Assembly (NCBI GenBank): GCA_030691805.1
Contig: JAUYDP010000285.1
Coordinates: forward strand, 1 to 6,231
Source of the DNA: Dehalococcoidia bacterium
GTDB taxonomy: Bacteria; Chloroflexota; Dehalococcoidia; JAUYDP01
Direction: 5' to 3'
Length of the DNA: 6,231 bases
The notes beneath the pieces are model-generated. The model was not told the origin of the DNA. It saw nothing but the letters and a program-made list of their open reading frames with translations, and did not search any database. Both the position numbers and the translations under genes were made by a program. Of the stretch, positions 1 through 5,366 are shown piece after piece (position 1 is the first letter of the stretch; each line of letters opens with the position of its first letter).

Positions 1-1040
1 TCCTTGGAGTAACCGTAGCCACCATGGACCTGAAGGGCGTCCGAGGTGATCTTAAGGGCGGCCTCGTTGGTGAAGAGTTTGGCCATGGAGATCTCCACGA
101 AGTTGGGAAGCCCCAGGTCAACCCTCTGGGCGGCGCTGTGGATGAGCAGGCCCGCCGCCCGCAGGTTCGTGGCCATCTCGGCCAGCATCCACTGTATTCC
201 CTGGAAGGACCCTATGGTCGCACCGAAGGCCTTGCGCTCTTTAGAGTAAGCGATAGCCTTCTCCAGGGCGATGGAGGATATGCCGAAGCAGATGGAGCAG
301 TTGCCCAGCCTCTCCTTGTTCAGGGCCAGGAGCATCTGCTTGAAGCCGTTCTCCGGCCGGCCCAGGAGGCTCTCCTTGGGTATCCGGCAGTTGTCGAAGT
401 ACTCCGTCGCTGTGGCGCTGGCCTTCAAGCCCATCTTCTCCTCTTTCTTGCCGAAGGTGAACCCGGGCGTCCCTTTTTCTACTATAAAGCAGGAGATGCC
501 TTTACTGCCCATGTCCGGCTTGGTCTTGGCGCCCACCACGTAGACCTCCGCCTCGATGCCGTTGGTTGTCCAGCATTTAACGCCGTTGAGCACCCAGTGG
601 TCGCCTTCCAAACGGGCGGTGGTCCGCATCCCGCCCGGGTCAGAGCCTGCTTCAGGCTCGGAAACGGCGAAGGCGGCGATCTTCTCCCCCCGAGCCAGAA
701 CAGGCAGGTATTTTCGCTTCTGCTCCTCCGTGCCGAACATGGTGATGGAGTCGCTCCCTCCTCCGGTATGCAGGAGAAGGGTGGCGCCGGTCGAGGCGCA
801 TCCCCGGGCAACCTCCGAGAGAACGATAGTGGCGGTCACCATCCCTTCGCCCATGCCGCCATATTCCTCGGGGATCTTCATGCCCGCCAAGCCCAACTCG
901 GACAGCTTCCGGAAGTTGTCCCAGGGGAATTCACCGGTCTCGTCCAGATGGGCGGCGGTTGGGGCTATCTCCTTCTCAACGAAGTCCCGCAACATCTTGC
1001 GCAAGGCCCGCTGTTCTTCAGTTAGCAGATGGTCATCCAT
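1..1040 (-). CDS. Acyl-CoA dehydrogenase, C-terminus cut by window edge
   Basis: Flavin-dependent oxidation of an acyl-CoA thioester to the trans-2-enoyl-CoA, passing electrons to ETF; cytosolic. The visible 346 residues begin MDDHLLTEEQRALRKMLRDF and cover the helical N-domain, the beta domain and most of the C-terminal helical domain. The family signature AVSEPEAGSDPGG is at about 125-137, the FAD-side WTTNG at 157-161, RKAFGATIGSFQGIQ at 269-283, and the start of the second signature, QVHGGYGYSK, at 337-346. The catalytic glutamate, normally some 30 residues later in a YEGT-like motif, lies outside the window, so activity cannot be judged. A TAA codon sits directly in frame before the ATG at 1040, so this is the first possible start; only a weak AGAGG lies upstream, about 13 nt away. 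The gene is divergent from the inositol-lipid operon and separated from it by a repeat-rich spacer, so there is no reason to link the two. The substrate chain length cannot be told. Confidence 0.95.
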   Translation of the reverse strand, partial: MDDHLLTEEQRALRKMLRDFVEKEIAPTAAHLDETGEFPWDNFRKLSELGLAGMKIPEEYGGMGEGMVTATIVLSEVARGCASTGATLLLHTGGGSDSITMFGTEEQKRKYLPVLARGEKIAAFAVSEPEAGSDPGGMRTTARLEGDHWVLNGVKCWTTNGIEAEVYVVGAKTKPDMGSKGISCFIVEKGTPGFTFGKKEEKMGLKASATATEYFDNCRIPKESLLGRPENGFKQMLLALNKERLGNCSICFGISSIALEKAIAYSKERKAFGATIGSFQGIQWMLAEMATNLRAAGLLIHSAAQRVDLGLPNFVEISMAKLFTNEAALKITSDALQVHGGYGYSK

Positions 1041-1185
1041 TTATACCCGTTAACCTCTCTACACGAATTTAGTATTTGCGGAGTCGTTCCCGCTCGGCTT
1101 TTTTATTAGCTGTTCCTGAGGTGAACATTCGTCTGATTAACCATGACTCTTAGTCTACCGACCTCAAACCAACGCAATCATATGA

Positions 1186-1210
1186 GGGCGGACACCAGGT
1201 CCGCCCCTAC
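1186..1210 (-). repeat. REP-like hairpin repeat, copy 1
   Basis: First of four identical 25-nt cores. Read on the minus strand it starts with GTAG and continues into GGGCGGAC, a 5-nt loop CTGGT and GTCCGCCC, a perfect 8-bp stem. A GTAG tetranucleotide at the foot of a short palindrome is the known hallmark of REP sequences mobilised by REP-associated tyrosine transposases. No such transposase gene is in this window, so the class is an inference. Confidence 0.85.
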
Positions 1211-1257
1211 GCCTACTCTCCTTATAAGAAACCCGGCTCTCGGTTGAACCCGCATAA

Positions 1258-1282
1258 GGGCGGACACCAGGTCCGCCCCTAC
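1258..1282 (-). repeat. REP-like hairpin repeat, copy 2
   Basis: Identical to copy 1 over 25 nt and in the same orientation, 72 nt further on. The sequences around the two copies are unrelated beyond a base or two, so the element and not a larger block was duplicated. Confidence 0.85.
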
Positions 1283-1364
1283 GGCGTGTATATCTGTCAC
1301 TTGCCAGCTACAGGTGGCGCGACAAGCTTTGTTAACCAATTCGAATGAATCGAGGGGGAGTTGT

Positions 1365-1397
1365 GTAGGGGCGGACCTGGTGTCCGCCCAAGCGCGC
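1365..1397 (+). repeat. REP-like hairpin repeat, copy 3 (opposite orientation)
   Basis: Same 25-nt core (1365-1389) in inverted orientation relative to copies 1 and 2. It is followed by AAGCGCGC, which copy 4 shares, giving 33 identical bases between copies 3 and 4. Copies 2 and 3 face each other with their GTAG ends inward, 82 nt apart, an arrangement like a REP/inverse-REP pair (BIME). Confidence 0.85.
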
Positions 1398-1450
1398 CCT
1401 CTTAGCCACGCTTCACGTAGCAACCGGCCTCTGCTCCATCGTGCATCTCC

Positions 1451-1483
1451 GTAGGGGCGGACCTGGTGTCCGCCCAAGCGCGC
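1451..1483 (+). repeat. REP-like hairpin repeat, copy 4
   Basis: Identical over 33 nt to copy 3 and in the same orientation, 86 nt further on. It abuts the 3' end of the HicB-like remnant, whose reading frame now runs straight through the repeat. That fits insertion at, or replacement of, the original gene end. Confidence 0.85.
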
Positions 1484-1676
1484 TTATCCCAATAGCCAAA
1501 CAGTGTAGATTCGTTGGAATATCTGATTCCGCCAGGAGACGGCAATGTAAGATTGTGGGCCAAGCAGTAAGTTATCCAATCTTCCAAAGCTTCTTGCAAT
1601 TCGCCTCTACATTTTTCAAGAGACCGGGCACTGGCCCAAACACCATGAAATACTGAAAATGAGTGTAACCTTCCTC
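1484..1676 (-). pseudogene. Decayed HicB-family antitoxin remnant
   Basis: On the minus strand, 1653 to 1525 reads VFHGVWASARSLEKCR followed by GELQEALEDWITYCLAHN and then LTLPSPGGI. From memory this matches the pattern of HicB-family antitoxins (GVWA, then a threonine/serine-led LE.CR.ELQE.LE.W helix, then LPLP..DGI). Upstream, the segment EEGYTHFQ (about 1676-1653), which would fit the preceding strand of such a protein, is in another frame, so a frameshift near 1653 is likely. No start codon is found for the whole domain in one frame, a TAG interrupts the core frame 5' of 1676, and the natural C-terminus is replaced by the adjacent palindromic repeat. No HicA toxin frame is visible on either side. 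The gene is therefore most likely dead. The family assignment rests on pattern memory, not on a search. Confidence 0.5.
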
Positions 1677-1816
1677 CCTAGAGGCGTCAAGCCAACCAAC
1701 CAGATAGTTACAGCCAACTATGGATAGGCAGCAAGCTTGCTAGGCCGTTTTGGCGGGTAACCCCACCCCAGACCGACCCCGACCCTATCTTCGCCACGCA
1801 TCTTTCGCTACGGGTG

Positions 1817-1846
1817 TCCGCCGCTCCCCTAAGGTATTCGGTGAGA
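1817..1846. repeat. 30-nt direct repeat, unit A
   Basis: Contains CTCCCCTAAGGTATT followed by CGGTGAGA. Unit B, 42 nt downstream, matches at 26 of 30 positions. A forward open frame reads SPKVF in both units, but there is no other protein-like feature, so the frame is probably incidental. Confidence 0.7.
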
Positions 1847-1858
1847 TGAAGTCTGCTG

Positions 1859-1888
1859 CCCGCCACTCCCCTAAGGTATTTAGTGAGA
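1859..1888. repeat. 30-nt direct repeat, unit B
   Basis: Second unit of the tandem pair, with CTCCCCTAAGGTATT followed by TAGTGAGA. It differs from unit A at four positions, all transitions, which suggests an old duplication or two independent copies of a dispersed element. Confidence 0.7.
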
Positions 1889-1933
1889 AAAAATCTCCTT
1901 TCTTATCAGCCCCTTGTGGGCTTTGGTCTCTTA

Positions 1934-1955
1934 GCCCATGGCTTTAGCCTAGGGC
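1934..1955. repeat. Imperfect palindrome GCCC..GGCT / AGCC..GGGC
   Basis: GCCCATGGCT and AGCCTAGGGC pair at 8 of 10 positions (central AT facing TA) around TT. Similar GGCT..AGCC palindromes are common dispersed repeats in several bacterial phyla. It has no T-run on either side, so it is not a good intrinsic terminator. Confidence 0.5.
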
Positions 1956-2034
1956 GGGCTGCCCAGATCGCACGCAAAAAATACAGGATCCTCCCGCTAT
2001 ATCCAACACAATAAACCCCCACAATAACCGAAAC

Positions 2035-2124
2035 TGTTGAATATTTGGGTAGGAAGAGCTTTCTAGCCCCTCAGACGGGCCTGGAAAGGCCCTCCTATCC
2101 AAATAAAACGGGCGTTATTCAACA
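2035..2124. repeat. 90-nt long imperfect hairpin with nested inverted repeats
   Basis: The outer arms TGTTGAATA (2035-2043) and TATTCAACA (2116-2124) are perfectly complementary. The inner arms TATTTGGGTAGGA (2042-2054) and TCCTATCCAAATA (2093-2105) pair with a single G-T wobble. Inside, GGGCCT-GGAA-AGGCCC (2077-2092) is a perfect 6-bp stem with a GNRA-type loop. No target-site duplication is visible at the ends. It could be a small MITE-like element or a structured regulatory region; it ends 20 nt upstream of the putative -35 box, so it would lie outside the transcript from that promoter. Confidence 0.65.
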
Positions 2125-2144
2125 CTCTCAGATTAGGGCAGGGC

Positions 2145-2172
2145 TTGACAACCACGCTATGGATGGTAACAT
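2145..2172 (+). promoter_or_regulatory. Sigma70-like promoter of the ArsR-ino1 operon
   Basis: A perfect TTGACA (2145-2150) is followed after 16 nt by TAACAT (2167-2172), which matches 4 of 6 of TATAAT. TATAAG at 2172-2177 is an alternative -10 but with a long spacer. Transcription would begin about 2179-2184, leaving only some 20 nt of leader before the regulator gene. The weak palindrome ATAAGCATCCCTTTAT (2174-2189) over the expected start site is a possible operator for the adjacent regulator; this last point is speculative. Confidence 0.6.
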
Positions 2173-2200
2173 ATAAGCATCCCTTTATGAATAGACTGAA

Positions 2201-2494
2201 TTGCGAGAGCTAAAACTGACGTTGAAGGCACTGGCAGATGTCTCCAGACTTCAGATCGTGGAGCATCTATCCGACGGAGGGGAGGTCAAGGTCACCGACC
2301 TGGCCCTGGTTCTGCATATCAGCCAACCCCTCCTTTCCTGGCACCTCCGTATCCTGAAACGGGCTCGGCTGATAAACACGCGGCGGGAGGGCCGGATGGT
2401 ATACTGTTCCCTTAACCTGAGCCAGTTAACTTGGTGCCAGGAGCAGCTAGCAAGGCTCATTAAGCCTGGTAGAACAGCTATAGCGGCGAGGTGA
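2201..2494 (+). CDS. ArsR-type winged-helix transcriptional regulator
   Basis: A 97-residue helix-turn-helix repressor-type protein. LKALADVSRLQIVEHLS (8-24) is the typical first half of the ArsR fold. The recognition helix is around SQPLLSWHLRILKRARLI (41-58), followed by a wing at NTRREGRMVYCSL (59-71). The metal-sensing ELCVC-type cysteine motif of ArsR/SmtB is absent (GGEVKVTDLA at 26-35); only Cys69 and Cys79 occur, so metal sensing by the classical site is unlikely. The start chosen is TTG at 2201: an in-frame TAG at 2192 rules out anything further upstream, and there is no clear Shine-Dalgarno. An ATG at 2187 is out of frame and reaches a stop after eight codons; a one-base change would fuse it to this frame, so a sequencing error or mutation at the start cannot be excluded. 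The gene ends 21 nt before ino1, suggesting that it regulates its own operon. The ligand is unknown. Confidence 0.85.
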   Translation: MRELKLTLKALADVSRLQIVEHLSDGGEVKVTDLALVLHISQPLLSWHLRILKRARLINTRREGRMVYCSLNLSQLTWCQEQLARLIKPGRTAIAAR

Positions 2495-2504
2495 TTACTA
2501 TTAC

Positions 2505-2509
2505 AGGAG
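2505..2509 (+). promoter_or_regulatory. Ribosome binding site fixing the TTG start of ino1
   Basis: AGGAG lies 6 nt before TTG at 2516 and directly ahead of the Rossmann strand KINVAIIGVG, where this family normally begins. No ATG or GTG is available nearby in this frame. Confidence 0.8.
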
Positions 2510-2515
2510 CGATAT

Positions 2516-3592
2516 TTGGGCAAGATTAATGTAGCCATAATCGGCGTCGGGAACTGCGCTTCTTCTCTGGTGCAGGGCGTACATTACTACCAGAATGCAC
2601 CAGAGGACCAATTCGTCCCTGGCCTTATGCATGTGAACATGGGTGGCTACCACGTGCGGGATATCAATTTCGTAGCCGCCTTCGATATAGACATCAATAA
2701 GGTAGGCAAGGACCTGGGAATAGCTATTACGCTGCCTCCCAATAACACGGTGCAGTTCTGCCAGGTGCCTCCTCTGGGCGTGACAGTAGAGCGGGGCATG
2801 ACCCACGATGGCGTTGGTAAGTACCTATCGCAGGTGGTCCAGAAGGCGCCCGGCTCCACTGTGGATATTATCCGCATCCTGAGAGAGAGGAACGTCCACG
2901 TAGTGGTGAACTACCTGCCTGTGGGCAGCGAGGAGGCCACTAAGTGGTATGTAGAGCAGGTGCTAGCCGCCGGTTGCGGCTTCGTTAATTGCATACCGGT
3001 CTTCATAGCCCGGGAGGACTACTGGCGAGGTCGCTTCCAGGAGAAGGGGCTGCCCATCGTCGGCGATGATATCAAGTCCCAGGTCGGGGCAACCATCACT
3101 CACCGGGTGCTGACGCGGCTCCTCCGAGACCGGGGAGTGCTCCTGGAGCGCACTTATCAACTCAACTTCGGAGGTAACACGGATTTCCTCAACATGCTGG
3201 AGCGAGAGCGCCTGATGTCCAAGAAGATCTCCAAGACCCAGTCCGTCGCCTCCCAGTTGGACTATGACCTGGGTGAGGAGAATATCCACATCGGCCCCAG
3301 CGATTACGTGCCCTGGCTCAAAGATCGGAAGTGGTGCTATATCCGCATGGAAGGGCGGACCTTCGGCGATGTGCCCATCAATATGGAGTTGAAGCTGGAG
3401 GTCTGGGACAGCCCGAACTCCGCTGGGGTGGTCATAGACGCTGTCCGCTGCTGCAAGCTAGCCATGGACCGGGGCCAGGGCGGCACGCTCCTGGGCCCGT
3501 CAGCCTACTTTATGAAGTCGCCGCCCATTCAATACCGGGATGAAGAGGCCAGGGAACTGGTGGGTAGTTTCATTGAAGGAGGCCCGGGATAA
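2516..3592 (+). CDS. ino1: Inositol-3-phosphate synthase, actinobacterial type
   Basis: NAD-dependent isomerisation of D-glucose-6-phosphate to 1D-myo-inositol-3-phosphate (the same compound as 1L-myo-inositol-1-phosphate), the first committed step of inositol-lipid synthesis; cytosolic. The protein has 358 residues, close to the roughly 360-370 of mycobacterial Ino1 and far shorter than the eukaryotic enzyme. Visible motifs are the nucleotide-binding VAIIGVGNCASSLVQG (6-21), NYLPVGSE (132-139), the hallmark GDDIKSQVGATITHR (183-197) with the conserved lysine at 187, LNFGGNTDFLNMLERERL (216-233), SKKISKTQ (235-242), PSDYVPWL (261-268), and LEVWDSPNSAGVVIDAVR (294-311). All main blocks are present and uninterrupted. 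It uses a TTG start with a good ribosome binding site. The stop codon overlaps the probable start of the next gene, which ties this enzyme to downstream lipid-modifying genes and to the regulator just upstream. Confidence 0.96.
   Translation: MGKINVAIIGVGNCASSLVQGVHYYQNAPEDQFVPGLMHVNMGGYHVRDINFVAAFDIDINKVGKDLGIAITLPPNNTVQFCQVPPLGVTVERGMTHDGVGKYLSQVVQKAPGSTVDIIRILRERNVHVVVNYLPVGSEEATKWYVEQVLAAGCGFVNCIPVFIAREDYWRGRFQEKGLPIVGDDIKSQVGATITHRVLTRLLRDRGVLLERTYQLNFGGNTDFLNMLERERLMSKKISKTQSVASQLDYDLGEENIHIGPSDYVPWLKDRKWCYIRMEGRTFGDVPINMELKLEVWDSPNSAGVVIDAVRCCKLAMDRGQGGTLLGPSAYFMKSPPIQYRDEEARELVGSFIEGGPG
3576..3582 (+). promoter_or_regulatory. Strong Shine-Dalgarno pointing to an ATA start
   Basis: AAGGAGG is a perfect anti-16S match inside the end of ino1. 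The optimal window 5-8 nt downstream holds only ATA (3589-3591) in the acyltransferase frame. The next ATG is 63 nt away, and the next near-cognate codon (CTG at 3598) is 15 nt away. Confidence 0.75.
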
Positions 3593-4473
3593 GCTATCTG
3601 GCCTACCTGATCTGCGGATTCATCTGGCAGCGGCTGCCTGGCAAGATGGGTTATGCCCTGGCCTCGCTGATCGGTGATCTGACCTTCCTCTTCTGGAGGA
3701 AGGGACGGCGCTATACCATAGCTAATATGAGACAGGTGCTGGGGCCGTCAGGCCCGCAGGCCGAGGTCCGGCGCCTGGCCCGGGAGACCATGCGTAATTA
3801 CTGCAAGACCCTGGCGGACTTCCTTCGCTTGCCTGCGTTGGCGCCCGCCGAGGCAGCCAAACGGGTCCTGTTCGACCGGTGGGACCTTTTCGAGCGGGCG
3901 CTGGCGCCGGGGAAGGGGGCCATCTTCGCTTCGGTTCACATGGGAAGCTGGGACATGGGAGGCGTGGCTCTGGGGGTCAAGGGATACCCTTTCAGCGTCC
4001 TTGCGGACGCCTTCCAGAAGGCATCGCTGAACCAGAAGGTTGTCAATACCAGGAAAGAGAAGGGGTTCACCATTATCCCAGCCGGCCGGGTCCCCAAGGC
4101 CGCCGTGGCGGCCCTGAGGAAGAACCACATCCTGGGCATCCTGGTGGACCGGCCCGTAGCCAATGGCGTCACCGTCCAGTTCTTCGGCACCCCCGTATCG
4201 GTACCGGCTGGCGCGGCCGCCCTGGCCCTCCGGACTGGGGCCTCCATTTTGCCGGGGTGCCTCTTGCGCAACAGCGACGGAACTATCTCCGGCGTGGTGG
4301 ACGAGCCAATCTTCCCCGAGCCGTCGGGCAATCAGGAGGAGGACGTAAGAAGCCTGGCCCAGAGGATCATGACGGCCATGGAGTCCAAGATCCGGCTGGA
4401 CCCTGGGCAGTGGTATATGTTCAGACCTATATGGGAACAGAAGGGGATTTCTGGTAAGGAACGCCGGTGCTAG
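3589..4473 (+). CDS. LpxL/PatA-type lysophospholipid acyltransferase, paralogue 1 (probable ATA start)
   Basis: Membrane-associated transfer of an acyl chain from acyl-CoA or acyl-ACP to a glycolipid, most likely a PatA-like step on a phosphatidylinositol-mannoside-type lipid. From ATA the protein has 294 residues, against 299 for its neighbour. The catalytic H-x4-D motif is HMGSWD (His117, Asp122), followed by LADAF (about 138-142), LVDRP (about 185-189), FFGTPVSVPAGAA (about 198-210) and WYMFRPIWEQ near the C-terminus. The N-terminal stretch YLAYLICGFIWQRLPGKMGYA (about residues 3-23) has the hydrophobic character expected for membrane contact and aligns with LAYL...PGKLGYA of the next gene, which supports a start upstream of ATG 3646; that ATG would give 275 residues and lose 19 of these. 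An in-frame TGA at 3574 limits the search, and ATA at 3589, 6 nt after AAGGAGG and overlapping the ino1 TAA, is the only well-placed codon. The acceptor specificity is inferred from context. Confidence 0.85.
   Translation: MSYLAYLICGFIWQRLPGKMGYALASLIGDLTFLFWRKGRRYTIANMRQVLGPSGPQAEVRRLARETMRNYCKTLADFLRLPALAPAEAAKRVLFDRWDLFERALAPGKGAIFASVHMGSWDMGGVALGVKGYPFSVLADAFQKASLNQKVVNTRKEKGFTIIPAGRVPKAAVAALRKNHILGILVDRPVANGVTVQFFGTPVSVPAGAAALALRTGASILPGCLLRNSDGTISGVVDEPIFPEPSGNQEEDVRSLAQRIMTAMESKIRLDPGQWYMFRPIWEQKGISGKERRC
4456..4460 (+). promoter_or_regulatory. Ribosome binding site for the second acyltransferase
   Basis: AAGGA lies 6 nt before GTG at 4467, inside the last codons of the first acyltransferase. 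It supports the GTG start and a 7-nt gene overlap. Confidence 0.65.
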
Positions 4474-5366
4474 CCTATCTGATGTTCAGGCTGGCCTGCC
4501 TGGTAACACCCTGGATTCCGGGCAAGTTGGGGTATGCCCTGTTCTCCTTTTTTGGAGACGTGGGCTACCTGGCCGCCCGGCCGGCCCGAAGTGCGGTAAA
4601 GGCTAACCTGGCCCGCGTGCTGGGGGAGGGGGCCAGCCAGGACCGCATCCGGGCTGTCGCCAGGCAGACCTTCCGGAATGCAGCCAAGAACTACTTTGAC
4701 CTCTTCCGTTTGCCCCGTCTGCCGGCAGCCCAGGTGGAGCGAATCCTGACCATACATAACTGGGAGAGGCTGGAGCAGGCCCTGGCCGAGGGGCAGGGCC
4801 TCATTCTGGCCACTGCCCACTTCGGCAACTTCGACCTGGTGGGGCAGATTCTGGCGGGAAGGGGCTTTCGGGTTACGGCCCTGGCCGAGCCTTTGAACCC
4901 CCCGAAGTTGTTCCGCCTGGTCAACGCTCTCCGGAACAGCCAGGGCCTCTCCTTCGAGCCGATGGGGCCGGCGGCCCTGCGCTCCGTGCTGCGTGCCCTG
5001 CGGCGCGGGGAGATCGTGGGGCTGGCCTGCGATCGCGACCTTCAGGGCAACGGGGTAAAGCTTCCTTTTTTCGGGGAGGAGACCCGGCTACCCGCCGGGG
5101 CCATCTACCTGGGCCTCAAGACTGGAGCGCCCATCGTCCCGGCCTTTGTGATAAGGCGCAGGGACAACACGTTCTCAGCCTTTGTGGAGGAGCCGCTAAA
5201 GCTGGAGGGCCTGGGGAACGAAGAGGAGACAGTCCTTCTAGGCACCCGAAAGATGGCCTCCCTTCTGGAGAAGTATATCAGCGGCTTTCCAGACCAGTGG
5301 GTGGTCTTCGATCAAATCTGGCAGGACAAAAGCCGGCGTGAGTTGGGGGTGTATTGTGAGAGGTAA
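4467..5366 (+). CDS. LpxL/PatA-type lysophospholipid acyltransferase, paralogue 2
   Basis: A 299-residue acyltransferase of the same family as the preceding gene, read from a GTG start that overlaps that gene by 7 nt. The hydrophobic N-terminus LAYLMFRLACLVTPWIPGK (2-20) suggests membrane association. FRLPRLP (80-86) matches FLRLPAL in the first paralogue. The catalytic H-x4-D is HFGNFD (His118, Asp123), followed by ALAEP (138-142), ACDRDLQGNGV (187-197), FFGEETRLPAGA (201-212), LKTGAPIVPAF (217-227) and QWVVFDQIW near the end. Compared with paralogue 1 it keeps the more usual AE and DRD motifs, where paralogue 1 has AD and DRP, so the two have diverged and probably use different acceptors or positions. 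LpxL of the lipid A pathway belongs to the same superfamily, but no lipid A gene is nearby and inositol-lipid genes flank it, so a PatA-like role is favoured. This is an inference from context. Confidence 0.9.
   Translation: MLAYLMFRLACLVTPWIPGKLGYALFSFFGDVGYLAARPARSAVKANLARVLGEGASQDRIRAVARQTFRNAAKNYFDLFRLPRLPAAQVERILTIHNWERLEQALAEGQGLILATAHFGNFDLVGQILAGRGFRVTALAEPLNPPKLFRLVNALRNSQGLSFEPMGPAALRSVLRALRRGEIVGLACDRDLQGNGVKLPFFGEETRLPAGAIYLGLKTGAPIVPAFVIRRRDNTFSAFVEEPLKLEGLGNEEETVLLGTRKMASLLEKYISGFPDQWVVFDQIWQDKSRRELGVYCER
5345..5351 (+). promoter_or_regulatory. Shine-Dalgarno-like site choosing between two GTG starts
   Basis: GGGGGTG matches the extended GGAGGTG complement of 16S rRNA except for one G-U wobble. 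Its G-run ends 6 nt before GTG at 5356. The alternative in-frame GTG at 5338 has only AGGA at 11 nt. Confidence 0.5.

Larger units (their letters stand above)
1041..2144. other. Repeat-rich intergenic spacer with no intact gene
   Basis: About 1.1 kb between two divergent transcription units. Short open frames exist on both strands, but they run through palindromic repeats and show no coherent domain apart from a decayed HicB-like stretch on the minus strand. In order from the left: the upstream region of the acyl-CoA dehydrogenase (no convincing promoter seen), four GTAG-headed hairpin repeats (1186-1483), the HicB-like remnant (1484-1676), a 12-bp perfect palindrome AGCAAGCTTGCT (1730-1741), two 30-nt direct repeats (1817-1888), a GCCC/GGGC hairpin (1934-1955) and a 90-nt long imperfect hairpin (2035-2124). 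Base composition is visibly more AT-rich than in the flanking genes. It looks like a site where small elements and decaying genes have accumulated. Confidence 0.8.

Noticed and set aside
24..1025. 333-residue open frame on the plus strand
   Set aside because: It is antisense to the acyl-CoA dehydrogenase, whose minus-strand product has clear family motifs. The plus-strand product has none; the long frame reflects GC-rich codon bias.
1078..1104. Terminator-like hairpin followed by TTTTTT on the plus strand
   Set aside because: The stem is short with a mismatch and a wobble, and no plus-strand gene ends upstream; it lies in the 5' region of the minus-strand dehydrogenase.
1186..1483. Possible CRISPR array
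   Set aside because: There are only four repeats in two opposite orientations, the spacer lengths are unequal, and no cas gene is present.
1178..1599. Small minus-strand open frames with recurring ADLVSA / ADTRSAPT peptides
   Set aside because: These peptides are simply the palindromic repeats translated in different frames and are a known source of spurious protein predictions. Only the HicB-like part outside the repeats is protein-like.
2187..2213. ATG-started eight-codon frame overlapping the regulator start
   Set aside because: It has no ribosome site and no recognisable leader-peptide composition. It is more likely incidental, or the trace of a one-base change at the start of the regulator gene.
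3646..3648. ATG 3646 as start of the first acyltransferase
   Set aside because: It has no Shine-Dalgarno at proper distance, leaves a 54-nt gap in an otherwise overlapping operon, and removes N-terminal residues shared with the paralogue.
3879..4457. 192-residue plus-strand open frame inside the first acyltransferase
   Set aside because: It is a shadow in another frame, glycine/proline/arginine-rich with no domain; the acyltransferase frame has the catalytic motif and matches its paralogue.
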